A stretch of DNA of 64,000 nucleotides, taken from the NCBI GenBank assembly GCA_002007465.1, contig LNAC01000110.1:496850-560849 (forward strand), in the 5' to 3' direction. The DNA comes from Ailurus styani. Lineage: Eukaryota; Chordata; Mammalia; Carnivora; Ailuridae. Positions 1 to 11,050 of the stretch are shown piece by piece (position 1 is the stretch's first letter; every line of letters starts with the position of its first letter). The translations under genes and the position numbers were made by a program. The notes below the pieces were generated by a model that did not search any database, was not told the DNA's origin, and saw nothing but the letters and a program-made list of their open reading frames with translations.

Positions 1-136
1 CCCAGCCGCCGCCGCAGCAGGTCCGGCCCGCGGCGGCGGGCTCTGAAGGCGGGTTCGCCGTGCCTGAGTACCGTGAGGAGGGCGCGGCGGCGGGCAGCCG
101 CGTCCGCAGGCGAGGACAGCAGGACGTGCTCCGAGG
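1..136 (+). CDS. FBN2: Fibrillin-2 exon 1, 3' part (propeptide and furin-type site)
   Basis: Fibrillin-2 is a secreted glycoprotein that polymerises into extracellular microfibrils. The frame opens at base 3 and reads QPPPQQV, then GSEGGF, PEYREEGAA and SRVRRRGQQDVLR. It ends with two bases of a glycine codon before the donor GTAGGT at 137, so the exon ends in phase 2. The proline-rich stretch and the PEYREEGAA and RRRGQQDVLRG signatures are what I know from mammalian fibrillin-2. The RVRR/VRRR cluster fits the furin-type site where the N-terminal propeptide is removed. The initiator Met, signal peptide, 5' UTR and transcription start lie upstream of the window. The exon is very GC-rich, and arginine and alanine codons are mostly CG-containing. 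The match is short, but the in-frame join to exon 2 supports it strongly. Confidence 0.93.
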
Positions 137-560
137 GTAGGTGGGCAGGAGGCAGGGGGGTGTCCTACGCTTGGCAGCTTTCCATCCCACTCCTCCCTGA
201 ACCTAGTTCTGGCGGCTAGAGTCGCGGCCCCCTCCACCAGAATCCCGAGGACTCCCAGGAGCGCCTCCCCCTTTCCCCCCGCAGCTCAGCCGGCAAGAAG
301 CACCCCCTCGGGCGGTTGGGTCGATGGCCCCCGGGTGTGGACGGTAGAGCGCAGGCTGTGCCCGCGGTGCGGGAACAGGTTCCTAATGTCGGGCGGAGGG
401 CGGGCTTGAGTCCGCTCCGCGTCGGGGCTGGTGGAGCCTGCCTGCTCCCCACCGTCGGGGGCGCAGCTCCTGAGCCTTTTGTTTGAGAACGAGTGCGGGG
501 CTTACGGTCCGCTCTAGTCATCAAACTCGAGCGCTTCACCTTCTGACGCGCCTTCCTTGA
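1..560. promoter_or_regulatory. CpG island over exon 1 and the start of intron 1
   Basis: CG dinucleotides are dense from the first base to about 560 and then fall off into ordinary intron. The island covers the visible part of exon 1 and roughly the first half of intron 1. This is typical of the promoter-proximal island of a developmentally regulated mammalian gene. Its upstream part and the core promoter are outside the window. The right-hand boundary is an eye estimate. Confidence 0.8.
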
Positions 561-942
561 CATGTCGGGGCCAAAGTAACAGTGGATTAAAGAGGGACGG
601 GTTTGGGGACGAGGGCAAGGATTTTCGAAGCAGAGTGTTCCCTTTGTTCTCTGCATCCGGAGGCTGGAGTAGTAGCAAATTATATGTTTCCATGTTTCTT
701 TTCGCCCTTTAAAAAGGCAGTAAGGGAGGGCAGATGAAAGGCAAGGTTTAGACGTTTCCGACCCTCCCCCATTCCAGCCCATTTACTTCCTTGTCTGCAC
801 CCCAAGTCCCAAGAATTCGAAGTGTACTTTTGGTTTGTTTGTTGTCCCGAAATCTTTTCGCTCAGGGTTTTTGCTTGGGACAACCGCTAATGTGTTACCA
901 TACCCTTCCCTACGTGTGTGTGACCTCGCTTGTCCACCGCAG
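137..942 (+). other. FBN2: FBN2 intron 1 (806 bases)
   Basis: The donor is GTAGGT and the acceptor is CCACCGCAG. The first half is CpG island and the second half is ordinary sequence. I see no interspersed repeat in it. A long - strand open frame (216-782) reflects the scarcity of stop codons in GC-rich DNA and has no recognisable protein signature. Confidence 0.85.
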
Positions 943-1025
943 GCCCAACGTGTGCGGATCCAGGTTCCACTCCTACTGCTGCCCGGGATGGAAGACGCTT
1001 CCTGGAGGAAACCAATGCATTGTCC
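943..1025 (+). CDS. FBN2: Fibrillin-2 exon 2 (N-terminal unique region)
   Basis: This 83-base exon is flanked by AG at 941-942 and the donor GTGAGT at 1026. Its first base completes the glycine codon from exon 1. It then reads [20 protein letters not shown] and GGNQCIV, and leaves one base of the next proline codon (phase 1). The four cysteines and the [14 protein letters not shown] block belong to the fibrillin unique N-terminal region, which takes part in head-to-tail microfibril assembly. RFHSYCC is the fibrillin-2 form; fibrillin-1 has RYNAYCC at this place as I remember it. The 83-base length also matches the equivalent fibrillin-1 exon from memory. Confidence 0.97.
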
Positions 1026-2297
1026 GTGAGTGCTTGATTGGGGTCCCAGCTGGGGCAGCGCGCTTGGCCCCATGTCAGGCCGAGCTCTTGGATTCAGTTG
1101 TCCCAGACACACAGTTGCTTTTAGAATCCAGTGGCTTCAAAGCAGTGATAATTAGGACGTGGCCCCATTTGAGTGTTAAGGAAGAAGCAGCCGGTTTACA
1201 TCAGTTTAGACTTCTCTTCTAGACTCTGTTGAAGGGCAATAATGATAAAGGTTTCAAAGATACTTGGAAGTTTTATCTTTCTGTGTCTATTAATACAAAC
1301 TGAAGAGGGAGTACAGCAATTCCCTAGATAACTCAAAACCACTTTTTCCTAAAGGAGTCCAGATAAGACCACAATGTGATTATGTAAATTATCTGGCTTT
1401 TGACTGCATGAGGTTTAGGCCTTTTGAAGATCAAGCTTTCTTAGGCCTTTGTACAAAACCACTTTATTATCTCTGGTTTCATCTCAACAGCCACATAACG
1501 TAGATATGAAAGGAACTCTCATAAGGAGCTAGAGTTGACCCAGGTCAACGAAATTTTTAAAAGACTCTTCCCAAATGGCTTGACCTTTATTTATTTTTTC
1601 TGAAGACATTTAAATTTAGGATTCACAGACCCCACATCTCATAGTGTACTGTAGATTTCCAAAGTGTGAGGCTTAGGGCTTCCAAAGTCTGAGTCTCTGA
1701 CCTTCAAAGTTTTATTCTTTTATTTAGTTTCCAAATTGTGTACTTAGCTCTCCCAAGTTCTAACTGGAGAAGTTGTTAGTTACCAGCCTCATAGTGATGG
1801 ACCGTGGGATGTCTTATTTCACATGCCTGTGAATTCGTGAGTTGAAGTGTGACTGGCCTGCTCCTGTGTATTTATCTAGCACTCACATTTGTCTTGTCAG
1901 GAGGAGAGCCAGGTATCATAGACAGCACATTCATTTAGAGCCAATCTTAACTTTAGATTGACCTTCATGTTCTCCAGGGAAAAGATAATTATGCAACTGT
2001 GAACAGAGAAAAAGGGCAAGCCACACTAGCCAAGGGATAATAAGGATGTAGTGGCATTTCCGACTCTATATTTATTGGTTTTGTGGGTTTGAGATAGACC
2101 CTTCATGTTATTTCATGGCAGTTTTTAAAAAGGAATGAAGTCTCATGTGTTGTGAAGACTTTGGTTTCTTATAATTTCTTCTACCCTGAAAATCCCCCAG
2201 TTTCCCCTAGGTAGGCAAAAATGGGAAACCAATGACTGTGTTCTTTAAAGTCATTCATGAATATTTTAAATCAATCCTCTGATGATAAGCCTTTAGT

Positions 2298-2332
2298 AAA
2301 AAAAAAAAAAGAAAGAAAGAAAAGAAAAGAAA
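2298..2332. repeat. Poly-A / (GAAA)n simple repeat
   Basis: A run of about 13 A is followed by GAAA and GAAAA units. No flanking element was recognised that would make it a retroelement tail, so it is called only as a simple repeat. Confidence 0.85.
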
Positions 2333-4527
2333 TGGTATTGCATTCTTTTTTCCCCAACATAGAAATCCTCTATGTGAGGCATGTGTGGAGGGTGTATTTA
2401 CTCTTTCAGGCCAGTAGGGCATACTTTGCCTGCTTGAGACTTAACATGGTTCCTAGATTCCTACAACAGCTAATGTCACTCACCACACACCTGCCGTACT
2501 AGCTGGGATGACTTAGGCCCTGCGGAAAGTCTGACTCACTGAATGTAATGAATGTGACTGCCATTATTGAGTTGGAGAGCAGCCGAGAAGAAGGGATCGG
2601 TTTGTGGTATGTGTTGAAAATCTGTAAAGTCAGATTTTATTGGATCGGTGTGGAATGGGAATTCCAGAGAACAGAGCCTTCCAGAATATTTGAAGTAGTA
2701 ATATATATGTACGTGTGTGTGTATACATACACATATCCCTCTGAGTGTCTGTTTTAAATACGTACAATTTTTCAGTAACATTGTGCTCTTGTTCAGGAGA
2801 ACAACTTTGAAAATCTCAGAGCAACGGTCACTATTGTAGCCTGCTCTTCTGTTACTTGAAATATTTGGGTACCTATGAAATACATTGGAAGTTACATGCA
2901 TAATCTCTAAAAAGCATAAATTTTGACATTATCTTTGTATCTCCAGGAAACGTATATATATATCAAGCACTTAGAGTTATCTACAAAAATATTGGCACAT
3001 TAAAAAAGTAATTCAAATACCCACGAGTATAAAATAGTGCATAAAATAGAGGAAGAATGTAATGCCCTTTTATTCTCTTATATGGATATCACATAAATTT
3101 TAAATTTTAATATTTTCCATTAAATTTAGTAGTGCAATTCTTTTTGACATTTAAAATGGTAATATGTGAGGTAATAACCAAACCGTAAGCATTATCAAGT
3201 CAAAATCAAGAATTTTCATTCTAGGATTTCCTGATGATAGTAAGTTATTTATTATATTTACTGAATTTCCGCCATTTAGCAAAAGACAAAGCTCTGATGC
3301 AACTTACAAAAAGAGATAAGTAAAATACAAATTGAATACGAGGACCAAAGATTATTTCATTTATACATCAGCATTCTTTCTTTATAGAAGAATATTAAAA
3401 ATGATTACCTTCTAGAATTTTAATCTGTTTGGTGTTGATCAGGCTTCATGAAGAGGTGAAGATAATAAAAGACAAATATTATTTCTCAAACTACTGGAAA
3501 CCTAATGCATTTTGATTTGTATTTTTGTGTTTATTGTTAGTGTTCTTAGTTGTGGCCTGCAAAGATCATTAAAGTACTTCTGAAATTGCAAATACTTGTT
3601 TCCAAAAAAATGGAATTGACTTTCTCACTTTCACTTTTTTAAAATCCCGCTAGAACTTGAAGCAACGGGAAAGTTTATTAACTTATTTGTGAAATTTTTC
3701 TATGAAGTATATTTTGATCAGTGGAATGGGAGAGGGTTGGCCTGAAACCACCACATTTGAACCTAAAAAGACTTCAGAATACTCCACTCTAACCCCTTTG
3801 TTTTATTTTACCAAGAAGAAAACAAAACCCAGAGAAGCTGTGTGGTCTTTTTCTAAGTTTTCAGTGGGTCCATGGCATAGCAAGAGCTCAACCTCGTAAC
3901 TTTTTCATCCTCTGTCCTCTTTACTGTGCTGCACATCTTCTCCCAGCATCAGAGAATCCTTATCCCCCATGTCTTCTTTCCAGCTCCTTCTGTTATTTCT
4001 GGGTCTCATGATTTTCATGATGGTAGGAGAGGCAAGTAGCTAGGTGAGGCATCTCATAGTTTGAGATAAGTGTGAGGAGAAAGGGCCTTCACATTCTCGC
4101 TTCTCACTGGCTCACAGACATAGGGCTCACACCTCTGGTCATGACTGGGGTCTTTTGTCTGAGGATGACCAGTCTCCAGCCATGAGACCTTCCTTGGGTT
4201 TAGGACCTGGGTAGGGGCACTTTGTAGATCACCTATGCCTAGACTAAATGTCAACCTGCTGGGGATGAGGGAGCTTTGAAATAAAACAATATTTTAGTGG
4301 ACATGTGTCACTGGAAAATTATTGGTGATCTGAAACTGTAGCACATTTTATAATTCAGTAGTAAGCTTCATGGCAGGAACCATATTCTTGCCTAAAATTA
4401 GTTTTCTATCTTCACACAATGATCAATGACATTTTCATTTATAGGAGTGCTAATGGAGATACTGGTCATATTACATGGATATCAAAAGGCAGTTTGGGGA
4501 AGGAAAAAAAATGACTGAGTTAGCTCA

Positions 4528-4729
4528 TTTCTCTGTGTGTGTGTGTGTGTGTTTTAAAGATTTTATTTATTTGAGAGAGTGAGCGAGTGAGAGAGAGAAT
4601 GAGTAGGGGGAGGAGCAGAGGGAGAGTGAGAAGCAGACTCCCTGCTGAGCAGAGAACTATGATGATGGACTCCAAGATCATGACCTAAGCTGAAGTCAGA
4701 TGCTTAACCAACTGAGCCAGTCAGACTCC
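4528..4729 (-). mobile_element. Can-SINE, - strand, with (TG)n in its tail
   Basis: The reverse complement is a carnivore tRNA-Lys-derived SINE. The poly-T side with AAAGATTTTATTTATTTGAGAG lies on the left, and the degraded tRNA-like head (AACTGAGCCA...) lies on the right. Target-site duplications CTGAGTTAGCTCA flank it at 4515-4527 and 4730-4742 and are identical. Between the left duplication and the A-rich tail sits a (TG)n run at about 4534-4551. On the element's own strand this is a (CA)n tract added to the 3' tail. Divergence in the head suggests a moderately old copy. Confidence 0.93.
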
Positions 4730-5785
4730 CTGAGTTAGCTCACTTCTATACAACATGCCCTTTACATTATTGGGGGTCTCCAATCTCTTTGAAAATTGTG
4801 AGACCCCTGTCTAGCAAAAGACACATGCACATTCGCATGATTGTTTATAGCTAGTTTGAGAATGTTCCCAGACTCACCTCTTGTCCTCATGGATCCAGAC
4901 GTGGAGCATTAAAGCACATAGGCTTTGTGCACAAAGAATTCAATTGTGGGTATAGAGATGAATTTCTCAGCTCTTAAATGAACTGACTTTAAATATGGGA
5001 GAGACTTCCCATTTGAAGGCACTCGGCTAATGATTTTGAGGATTCACGGTATGTGCTGTGTCAGTGAACCTAACATTCTTTGCTGTAATGACCCTCATAC
5101 CTTGGAGGTCACAGCTGCAGGAGGCTTTGACTCTCCCTCCATCAAAATGTCGCAGCAGCTTTTCTGACCAGCAGGAATAGGCCAGGTTGTGGTGATAGCA
5201 TGGGAGAAGAAAAGCTAGAGGAAGGAGAGAGGGATTTATTAAGGAAAACAAAGATTGATGATGGGGCAGGTCAGATACCAGCTGGGAAGGAATGTGCATG
5301 GAACCCCTGGGGCTTGGCCAACTGGTTAGGGCCTGGAGTCTCTGGCTCAGCCCAATTTATATTTTCTGTGTCTTGTGAAGGCCTTTTCCACAATGGGCTA
5401 TGTTTTCTGAGGGTTTGTAGGATCTTTGGGTTTCCTCAATCCTTCCAGCTTCCTACGACCCAGACTGTTGTTTTGTGGTAAATTCTGTGTATAATTACTC
5501 TGCATTGAGTGGAAAACATGACCTGTGTTGATTGATAGGAGAGTTAAAGGAGTATGGAACTTGAAATGTTTCATTTGTTTGCACATTATCATAAGGATAT
5601 TTGTGAGACTTCGTCTCATGTCTACAATGGGTAATTTTGTTACATATCTGAAATCAGACATTACATATCCCATATTTTTTATCTTAGGTTTTCAGGTTTA
5701 TTGTTGTTCACTGTAGCGTACTTGTTTTGTATACTGTGGTTTATTACCTAATTATTCCTTCACTTTTCTATTGTGCTTTCTACAG

Positions 5786-5884
5786 CAATTTGTAGAAATA
5801 GTTGTGGAGATGGATTTTGTTCCCGTCCTAACATGTGTACTTGTTCCAGCGGCCAAATATCACCAACCTGTGGATCAAAATCAA
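5786..5884 (+). CDS. FBN2: Fibrillin-2 exon 3 (EGF-like module 1)
   Basis: This 99-base exon lies between TTTCTACAG and the donor GTATGT. It enters and leaves in phase 1. It reads [20 protein letters not shown] followed by [12 protein letters not shown]. The six cysteines (in ICR, NSC, GFC, NMC, TC and PTC) have EGF-module spacing. There is no DVDEC-type calcium-binding signature, as expected for the first, non-calcium-binding EGF-like modules of fibrillins. [20 protein letters not shown] is the fibrillin-2 form. The proline in QISPTC differs from the serine I remember in the human protein. Symmetric 1-1 phase is typical of EGF-module exons. Confidence 0.97.
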
Positions 5885-6189
5885 GTATGTTTCTTAGATG
5901 TGACCTTACTTACTGCATTATTCTGAAGCTTGTGAGTAAATACCAAATGTCCTTTTCAACAAGGATATACATCGATGATTATTTTCCTCATGAGCTAGAT
6001 CTGCATTAATCTTTGGAGTAAAAATCTTCAGTGGCTTAATTATTGCCACCACCAACTGAAGAGGAGGAGGGTAATGATTCTTTATTAAGCAGTATGGTTT
6101 AATTTTGGTCCAGAAGCCATGTGTCTCTGCAGAAAAAAATGCCTGGATTCAGTGGAAAAGAAATTCTTTTTGAATAACTTATGAGCTAT

Positions 6190-6400
6190 AACTTACTGGG
6201 TTTTTGCTCTGTGCCAGATACTGTTTTATGTTTTTGACTGTAGCATTTTATTCTTCAAAAGAAAACTATGAGGTACTATTATTATCCCATTTTACAGATA
6301 AAAGCATTTGGCACATGTGAATTACGTAATTTGCCCAGGGTAACATAGATTCAAATCCATGTATTCTGATGCCTAAACCTATAGCCTCCAACCCTAGGTT
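6190..6400 (-). repeat. MIR SINE fragment, - strand
   Basis: The stretch reads like antisense MIR: CTCTGTGCCAGATACTG, then a tract ending in CCCATTTTACAGATAAAAGC, then TTGCCCAGGGTAACATAG. This order is characteristic of the MIR core and 3' half on the opposite strand. The edges are approximate. Confidence 0.75.
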
Positions 6401-6676
6401 CTATTTATTGCCTTTGTGTAGTCCTGCAGTTCATGTCCTGTTTCATGGGTAAACTAAAGGAGAAAGACAAGAGGATTGGGATGACAACAAATACCATATA
6501 CTGACCAGATAGATGCTCTACATATATTAACTCACTTTGCTTTGCATGTATTAATTCTCAGCAACCCTGTGAGATCACAACAGTGGAGTAGGATTGTGTT
6601 ATTCATGACCCAATTCAGGATTGTCAGGTCTTCAAAATTAATCTTTTAGGCCAGTGTTTAAGATCATATTATGACA

Positions 6677-6875
6677 GGGCGCCTGGGTGGCTCAGTGGGT
6701 TAAAGCCTCTGCCTTCGGCTCAGGTCATGATCTCAGGGTCCTGGGATCGAGGCCCACATCGGGCTCCCTGCTGAGCAGGGAGCCTGCTTCCTCCTCTCTC
6801 TGCCTGCCTCTCTGCCTACTTGTGATCTGATCTCTCTCTCTGTGTCAAATAAATAAATAAAATCTTTTTTAAAAA
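6677..6875 (+). mobile_element. Can-SINE, + strand, young copy
   Basis: The element starts GGGCGCCTGGGTGGCTCAG and carries the full order: tRNA-like head with A and B box remnants, a CT-rich middle (CTCTCTCTGCCTGCC), then CAAATAAATAAATAAAATCTT and an A tail. Target-site duplications resembling AAGATCATATTATGACA lie at about 6660-6676 and 6876-6891, differing by one base. The copy is near-consensus and therefore probably recent. Confidence 0.95.
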
Positions 6876-7479
6876 AGATCATATTATAACAAGGTAGAAG
6901 GAGATACTGTTTATTTACTTGTTTAGTAATTAAATAAAAATTTAAATCTGTCTCAAGCCAGAGTGACGTTGTTTATTTTTAACATTTATCTCTCCAAATT
7001 TTCTCTCAGAAGAGGTAGTAGAGAATGTGTCTGACTCAGAAAATGAAGATTCAAGACTTAAATGACCAATGTCATTGTCTCCTGATGAAACTTCTGTGTA
7101 AAAACTTGTAGTTTCATTTTCTTTGACAATTATGTGTCATTTTCTCAGCCTTCCAAAGTTCTTCTTCACAATTCATTCAGGCTTTCTTGACCACCTGGAT
7201 TAGCAGATTTCCTCCAGTGTTTTCAGGAACCTTCCTGGTCTGACTGCTTGGAAGATATTCTGGTCCTTATTTTCATTAACCTGTTGTCTTAGTTTACTCA
7301 TATATGCCTTCAGGGAAAAAAATCCTGGAGAAATTTTTCAGTTCAGCTTCTTAATCCTCTCCCTGGGCAGCTAAACACTGACTGGGTCAGCCCTCAGTTT
7401 ATGGTATATATTTTTACAGGGAATCTGTGAATTTCTGTGGCCTAGAGCAGTACTCCCTTTACATCTGGAATGTTTCTCT

Positions 7480-8660
7480 CTTTTCTGGTCCTTATGCTGC
7501 TCCACTCCTCCAAGGCATTTAGCGCCGTTATTTGCCCTCTTTATGAAATGCTTTTTTCCCTTCACTCGTGCAATATCCGTGGTCACAGTGTTCCTTTCCT
7601 TAATCACTATTTTCTAGTCTCCTGTCTTCATCTTCTTTATTAGACTTCCCCTCAGGCTTTGGCATTCTCAAGAGTATGGCCTCCCTGGATGAACTTATTT
7701 ACATATATGCCTTCAACTACTACCAATATATTGCTAACTCATAGTAATTGTCTCCAGAATAGATCCCTCCATTGAGCCTCCTATTCTCAGGTTCCATTTC
7801 CTATTCCACATCTCCACTTGACTGCAAAGTAAACCTGTGAAACTTGGTAGCAGGAAATTTGATTCATTGTTACCCAGTCTACTTCTTCCAGTTTCTCTTG
7901 CTTCAGCAAATGCCACTGCCCTCCACCAAGTGCCTAAGCAAATGTTTCTCTTCACTTTCTTCCTCCTTTTCTCATGTCAGCTCTTTTAACAAGACCTGTG
8001 GCTTGTGTTGGAAAACATTTTAAATGCATCTTCTCCTTTCCATCACCACTGATAGCCTGTGGTTCAGCTCCCCTCCTCTCTTACCTGGACTTCCCAGTGG
8101 TTTCTCTGGCTGCCACTCTCCATCTCTTCAGATCTGTTCTCTGCAGAGCAGCTAGAGGAATCCTTGAAAAATACAAATGGTATCACTTTACTCTCTTAAA
8201 TCCTTTCAATGACTTCTTTTGCATTTGGGATATAATGCCAACCCTTCCATGGCCTGGGAGACCTTGCATTATCTGCCTGGCCTCTGGATGCCTCTCTAAG
8301 CTCCTTTCTTCACAGCCTGACTCTTTATAATCACGTGACTCTTTCAGTTTTTCAAATGAAGGAAACTCTCCACCATCCGAGGGTCTTTCCATTTGCTGGT
8401 TCTTCTCCCTGTGAGCTCTGGTACTTCTCATGCCTGGCTCATTCTCTTCCTTCAGAACTCTTCCCAAGTCATGTGAGAATGGTCTTGTCTCCCTCCTGTC
8501 TAGATTTCCTCCTTGCCTCCAGCCTATTCTCCTTTACAATACAGTTTCCTTTGGAGAACTTGTCACGATGTCTAAGGACATTGTAGTGTTTGTTTACTTG
8601 TGTTTTGTCTACCTCTCTGTGGGAATGTTAGCTCCATGAGGGTGGATACTAAGTCTATGG
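7480..8660 (+). repeat. L2-type LINE fragment(s), + strand
   Basis: The best part is about 8060-8660. It has the order known from the mammalian L2 3' region: TCTCTGGCTGCC, AGAGGAATCCTTGAAAAATAC, CCTTTCAATGACTTC, CCATGGCCTGGGAGACCTTG, TTTCCATTTGCTGGTTCTTC, and TAGCTCCATGAGGGTGGATA close to the usual 3' end. The portion from 7480 to about 8060 is a weaker match and may be a separate fragment. The short open frames across it are not host genes. Confidence 0.65.
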
Positions 8661-8972
8661 TTAGAGTGGACACTAGGCCCCTGCATCCTGAGTGGATACA
8701 CAAGTGCTCCCACATCCTAGGAACTATGCTTCCGGTCACCGTATACTCATTTCTTTTAACACTGAAAGTGTAATCTATTTTAAATGCCTACCAAATAATG
8801 TTGTAACGAACACGCTCTATGTGTGCGCTTACACAAATAAGTATATATACTGGTCATAACATTTCTATAGAATACATTTGTCATTGAATTGGAGGTTTAG
8901 TATAGTGTTATAACTCAAAGACACTAAAATTTCAGTGATTGATATTTTTATATATTTTTTTGTTCATTGCAG

Positions 8973-9068
8973 TTCAGCAGTGCAACGTTAGGTGCATGAA
9001 TGGAGGAACTTGTGCGGATGACCATTGCCAGTGCCAAAAGGGGTATATCGGAACTTACTGTGGACAAC
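8973..9068 (+). CDS. FBN2: Fibrillin-2 exon 4 (EGF-like module 2)
   Basis: This 96-base, 32-codon, phase 1-1 exon lies between TTCATTGCAG and the donor GTAAGG. With the A left by exon 3 it reads [20 protein letters not shown], then [12 protein letters not shown], and leaves one base of a proline codon. The six cysteines and the GYIGTYC ending define an EGF-like module. [23 protein letters not shown] matches fibrillin-2, whereas fibrillin-1 has GSCSDDHCLC here as I recall it. The asparagine in CNVRC is a serine in my memory of human fibrillin-2, a small species difference. The donor GTAAGG is good. Confidence 0.97.
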
Positions 9069-9984
9069 GTAAGGAACATTGGAATAGACTTCATTTACTA
9101 GAAATTGTTTGATTTAGTTGGTATTTCATATTGAGTCAAAATTGTAGGGACTGTAAAGCCTATGATTGTTAAAAAAATAATAACTTCATGTAGTAAGTCA
9201 TACCTTACAGCTGAATTCTGATTTTTGTCCTAGGAGATTTTTTTCTCTTTTAAGATTCTTGTTTTAGAGTGTTGATGTTGAATACCACTAGTACTTCCTC
9301 AGATTTGACCCACATCACAAGTTAATATTTACTTGCTTTTTTATAAATCTTGCTCCATAAAACATGAATACTTTCCTGAAGACATGGTAAAGATTGTTGT
9401 GGTTTTGCTCTCTTTAGGATATCCAAAATTAATGCTAGAAGAGCCAATCTTATAATTTATCTGTTGCTCTTATGTATTTAATTATGTAATGAAATAGTGC
9501 AGGGCTCTAAAATGATTTTTTAAAAATGATATTTTATTGTGAAAGAGAGAGCTTTAATCCACTTAAGGTCTTCTGTTCACTTACTGGAGAATATTCTGGA
9601 CTAATTAAGAAATAACTTTGTAACAAGGTTGTGGGGATGGTCGCTCTTGGATTATGACATATCACTTCAGAACACTGGAGGTTTGTGTTTCCCAGGTTGT
9701 GTGACTCTTAAAAGAATCCCTATATTTCTAAGTGCGGATGAGTAGAAGAGGATGTCGTTGAAGAGGGTTGAATCACAAATAGTAGCAAAGTCCCTTCTCA
9801 TTTCATTTGGATTTCATCAGAGGCGGGGTCTAGATTCACTGCTAAACTTCAGGGTCTCCCTAAGAATTTCTCGTGAACCTTTTTAACATAGGAAAACCAA
9901 ATAGTAGGTGTGCAAGAATATCTACTTTGTTTTAAGGTAATCATACTTTTGTTGGAATTTTAAAAACTTACAAGAGTTGTTTTC

Positions 9985-10600
9985 AGTATGCATAAAGCAT
10001 AAAATTAACTGTTTTAACCATTTTTATGCATACAGTTGAGTGGCAAACCACCATTCTACTTTCTCTATGTGTATGACTCCTCTAGCTACCTCATATATAT
10101 GGAATCATAAGTATATGTCCTTTTATGATGAGTTTATTTTACTTAGCATAATGTGTTCGTGGCTCATCCATGTTAGAGGATATAATAGAATTTCCTTCGT
10201 TTTTAAAACTGAATAATATTCCATTTTGTATACATAGCGTGATTTATTTCTGTTTGTGCATGAATGGACTCTTGAGGTGCTGCCACCTTTCAGCCATTGT
10301 AAATATGGCTGCACAACCATCCCCTTTCAGTCCCTGCTTTCAGTTTTTTTGAGTACCACACCCAGAAGGAGAATTGCTGGATCATGTGCTAATTCTCTTT
10401 TCAATTTCAAGAGCTGTCTTACTGTTTTCCTTAGTGGCTGCACCATTTTACATTGCCACCAGCCGTGTACAGGGGTTCTAAGTTCTCCACATTCTCACCA
10501 AAGCTTATTTCGGTTTTGTGTTTTGGTTTTTGTGTGTGTGAGTGAGATAGCCACCCTCAAAGATGTGAAGTGGTGTCTTCTTGTGGTGGTTGTTCATAGT
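9985..10600 (-). mobile_element. Old L1 3' region (ORF2 end), - strand
   Basis: Read on the + strand it has the typical order of an antisense L1 end: ACCATTCTACTTTCTCTATG, then TTACTTAGCATAATGTG, AATATTCCATTTTGTATACAT, GAGAATTGCTGGATCATG and GTGGCTGCACCATTTTACAT. These are the landmarks of the L1 ORF2 C-terminal coding region and proximal 3' UTR. Many substitutions and stop codons show that it is old and dead. It is related in content to the copy at 61.9-62.5 kb. Confidence 0.85.
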
Positions 10601-10721
10601 AAGACTGCCTTCCCGTTAGGGTAATACAGCTTTCCATTTATAAATGCTATGAAGTTTTCTTTTAAAATGATTTAAAATAAGTAGATGAGTCAATTTAAAG
10701 AAAAATAATTTGTTCAGGTCA

Positions 10722-11050
10722 AGAGTCAGCCCCCTTTTTCTGTAAAGGCCAGAAAATAGTTTAGACTTTGTGGTCTCTGTCACAACTCCTCAACTCGTCT
10801 ATTACAGTGCAAAAGTGACCATAAACCATATGTAAATGAAAGAACTTGGCTGTGTTTCAGCAAGACTTTATTTTTGGACACTGGAATTTGAATTTTATAC
10901 CATTTCCATGTGTCACAAAATATTATTCTTCTCTTGATTCTCCAACCACAGAAAAATGTGAAAACTCTTCCTAACTCACGGGCAGTACAAAAGCAGGTGG
11001 TGGGCCAGACGTGACCTGCGGACCGTAGTTTACAGACCCCTTGTGTAGGT
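10722..11050. mobile_element. hAT-Charlie-type non-autonomous DNA transposon remnant
   Basis: The sequence runs TTTTTCTGTAAAGGCCAGA, TTTAGACTTTGTGGTCTCTG, CAACTCCTCAACTC, GGCTGTGTTTCAGCAAGAC and GGACCGTAGTTTACAGACCCC. This is a widespread mammalian MER-type repeat that I know from other genomes, but I cannot name its subfamily with certainty. The class assignment is from memory. Confidence 0.6.

Larger units (their letters stand above)
1026..5785 (+). other. FBN2: FBN2 intron 2 (4,760 bases)
   Basis: The donor is GTGAGT and the acceptor is TTTCTACAG. The intron contains an A/GAAA simple repeat near 2.3 kb, a short alternating TG/TA tract near 2.71-2.74 kb, and one - strand Can-SINE at 4.53-4.73 kb. 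In the remaining stretches (1026-2297, 2333-4514 and 4743-5785) I recognise neither genes nor clear repeats. The small open frames there lack protein-like character. Confidence 0.8.
5885..8972 (+). other. FBN2: FBN2 intron 3 (3,088 bases)
   Basis: The donor is GTATGT and the acceptor is TTCATTGCAG after a T-rich tract. It holds a MIR fragment, a young Can-SINE and an L2-like stretch, listed separately. In 5885-6189, 6891-7480 and 8661-8972 I see no gene and no confident repeat, apart from a possible MIR scrap near 6500-6650. Confidence 0.8.

Noticed and set aside
216..782. 188-codon open frame on the - strand in intron 1
   Set aside because: It lies in a CpG island where stop codons are scarce. 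It is Arg/Pro-rich without domain or conserved motif. An antisense transcript cannot be excluded from sequence, but nothing supports one.
7974..8639. Overlapping + strand frames of 69-118 codons
   Set aside because: They lie in L2-type repeat sequence and have no conserved protein content.
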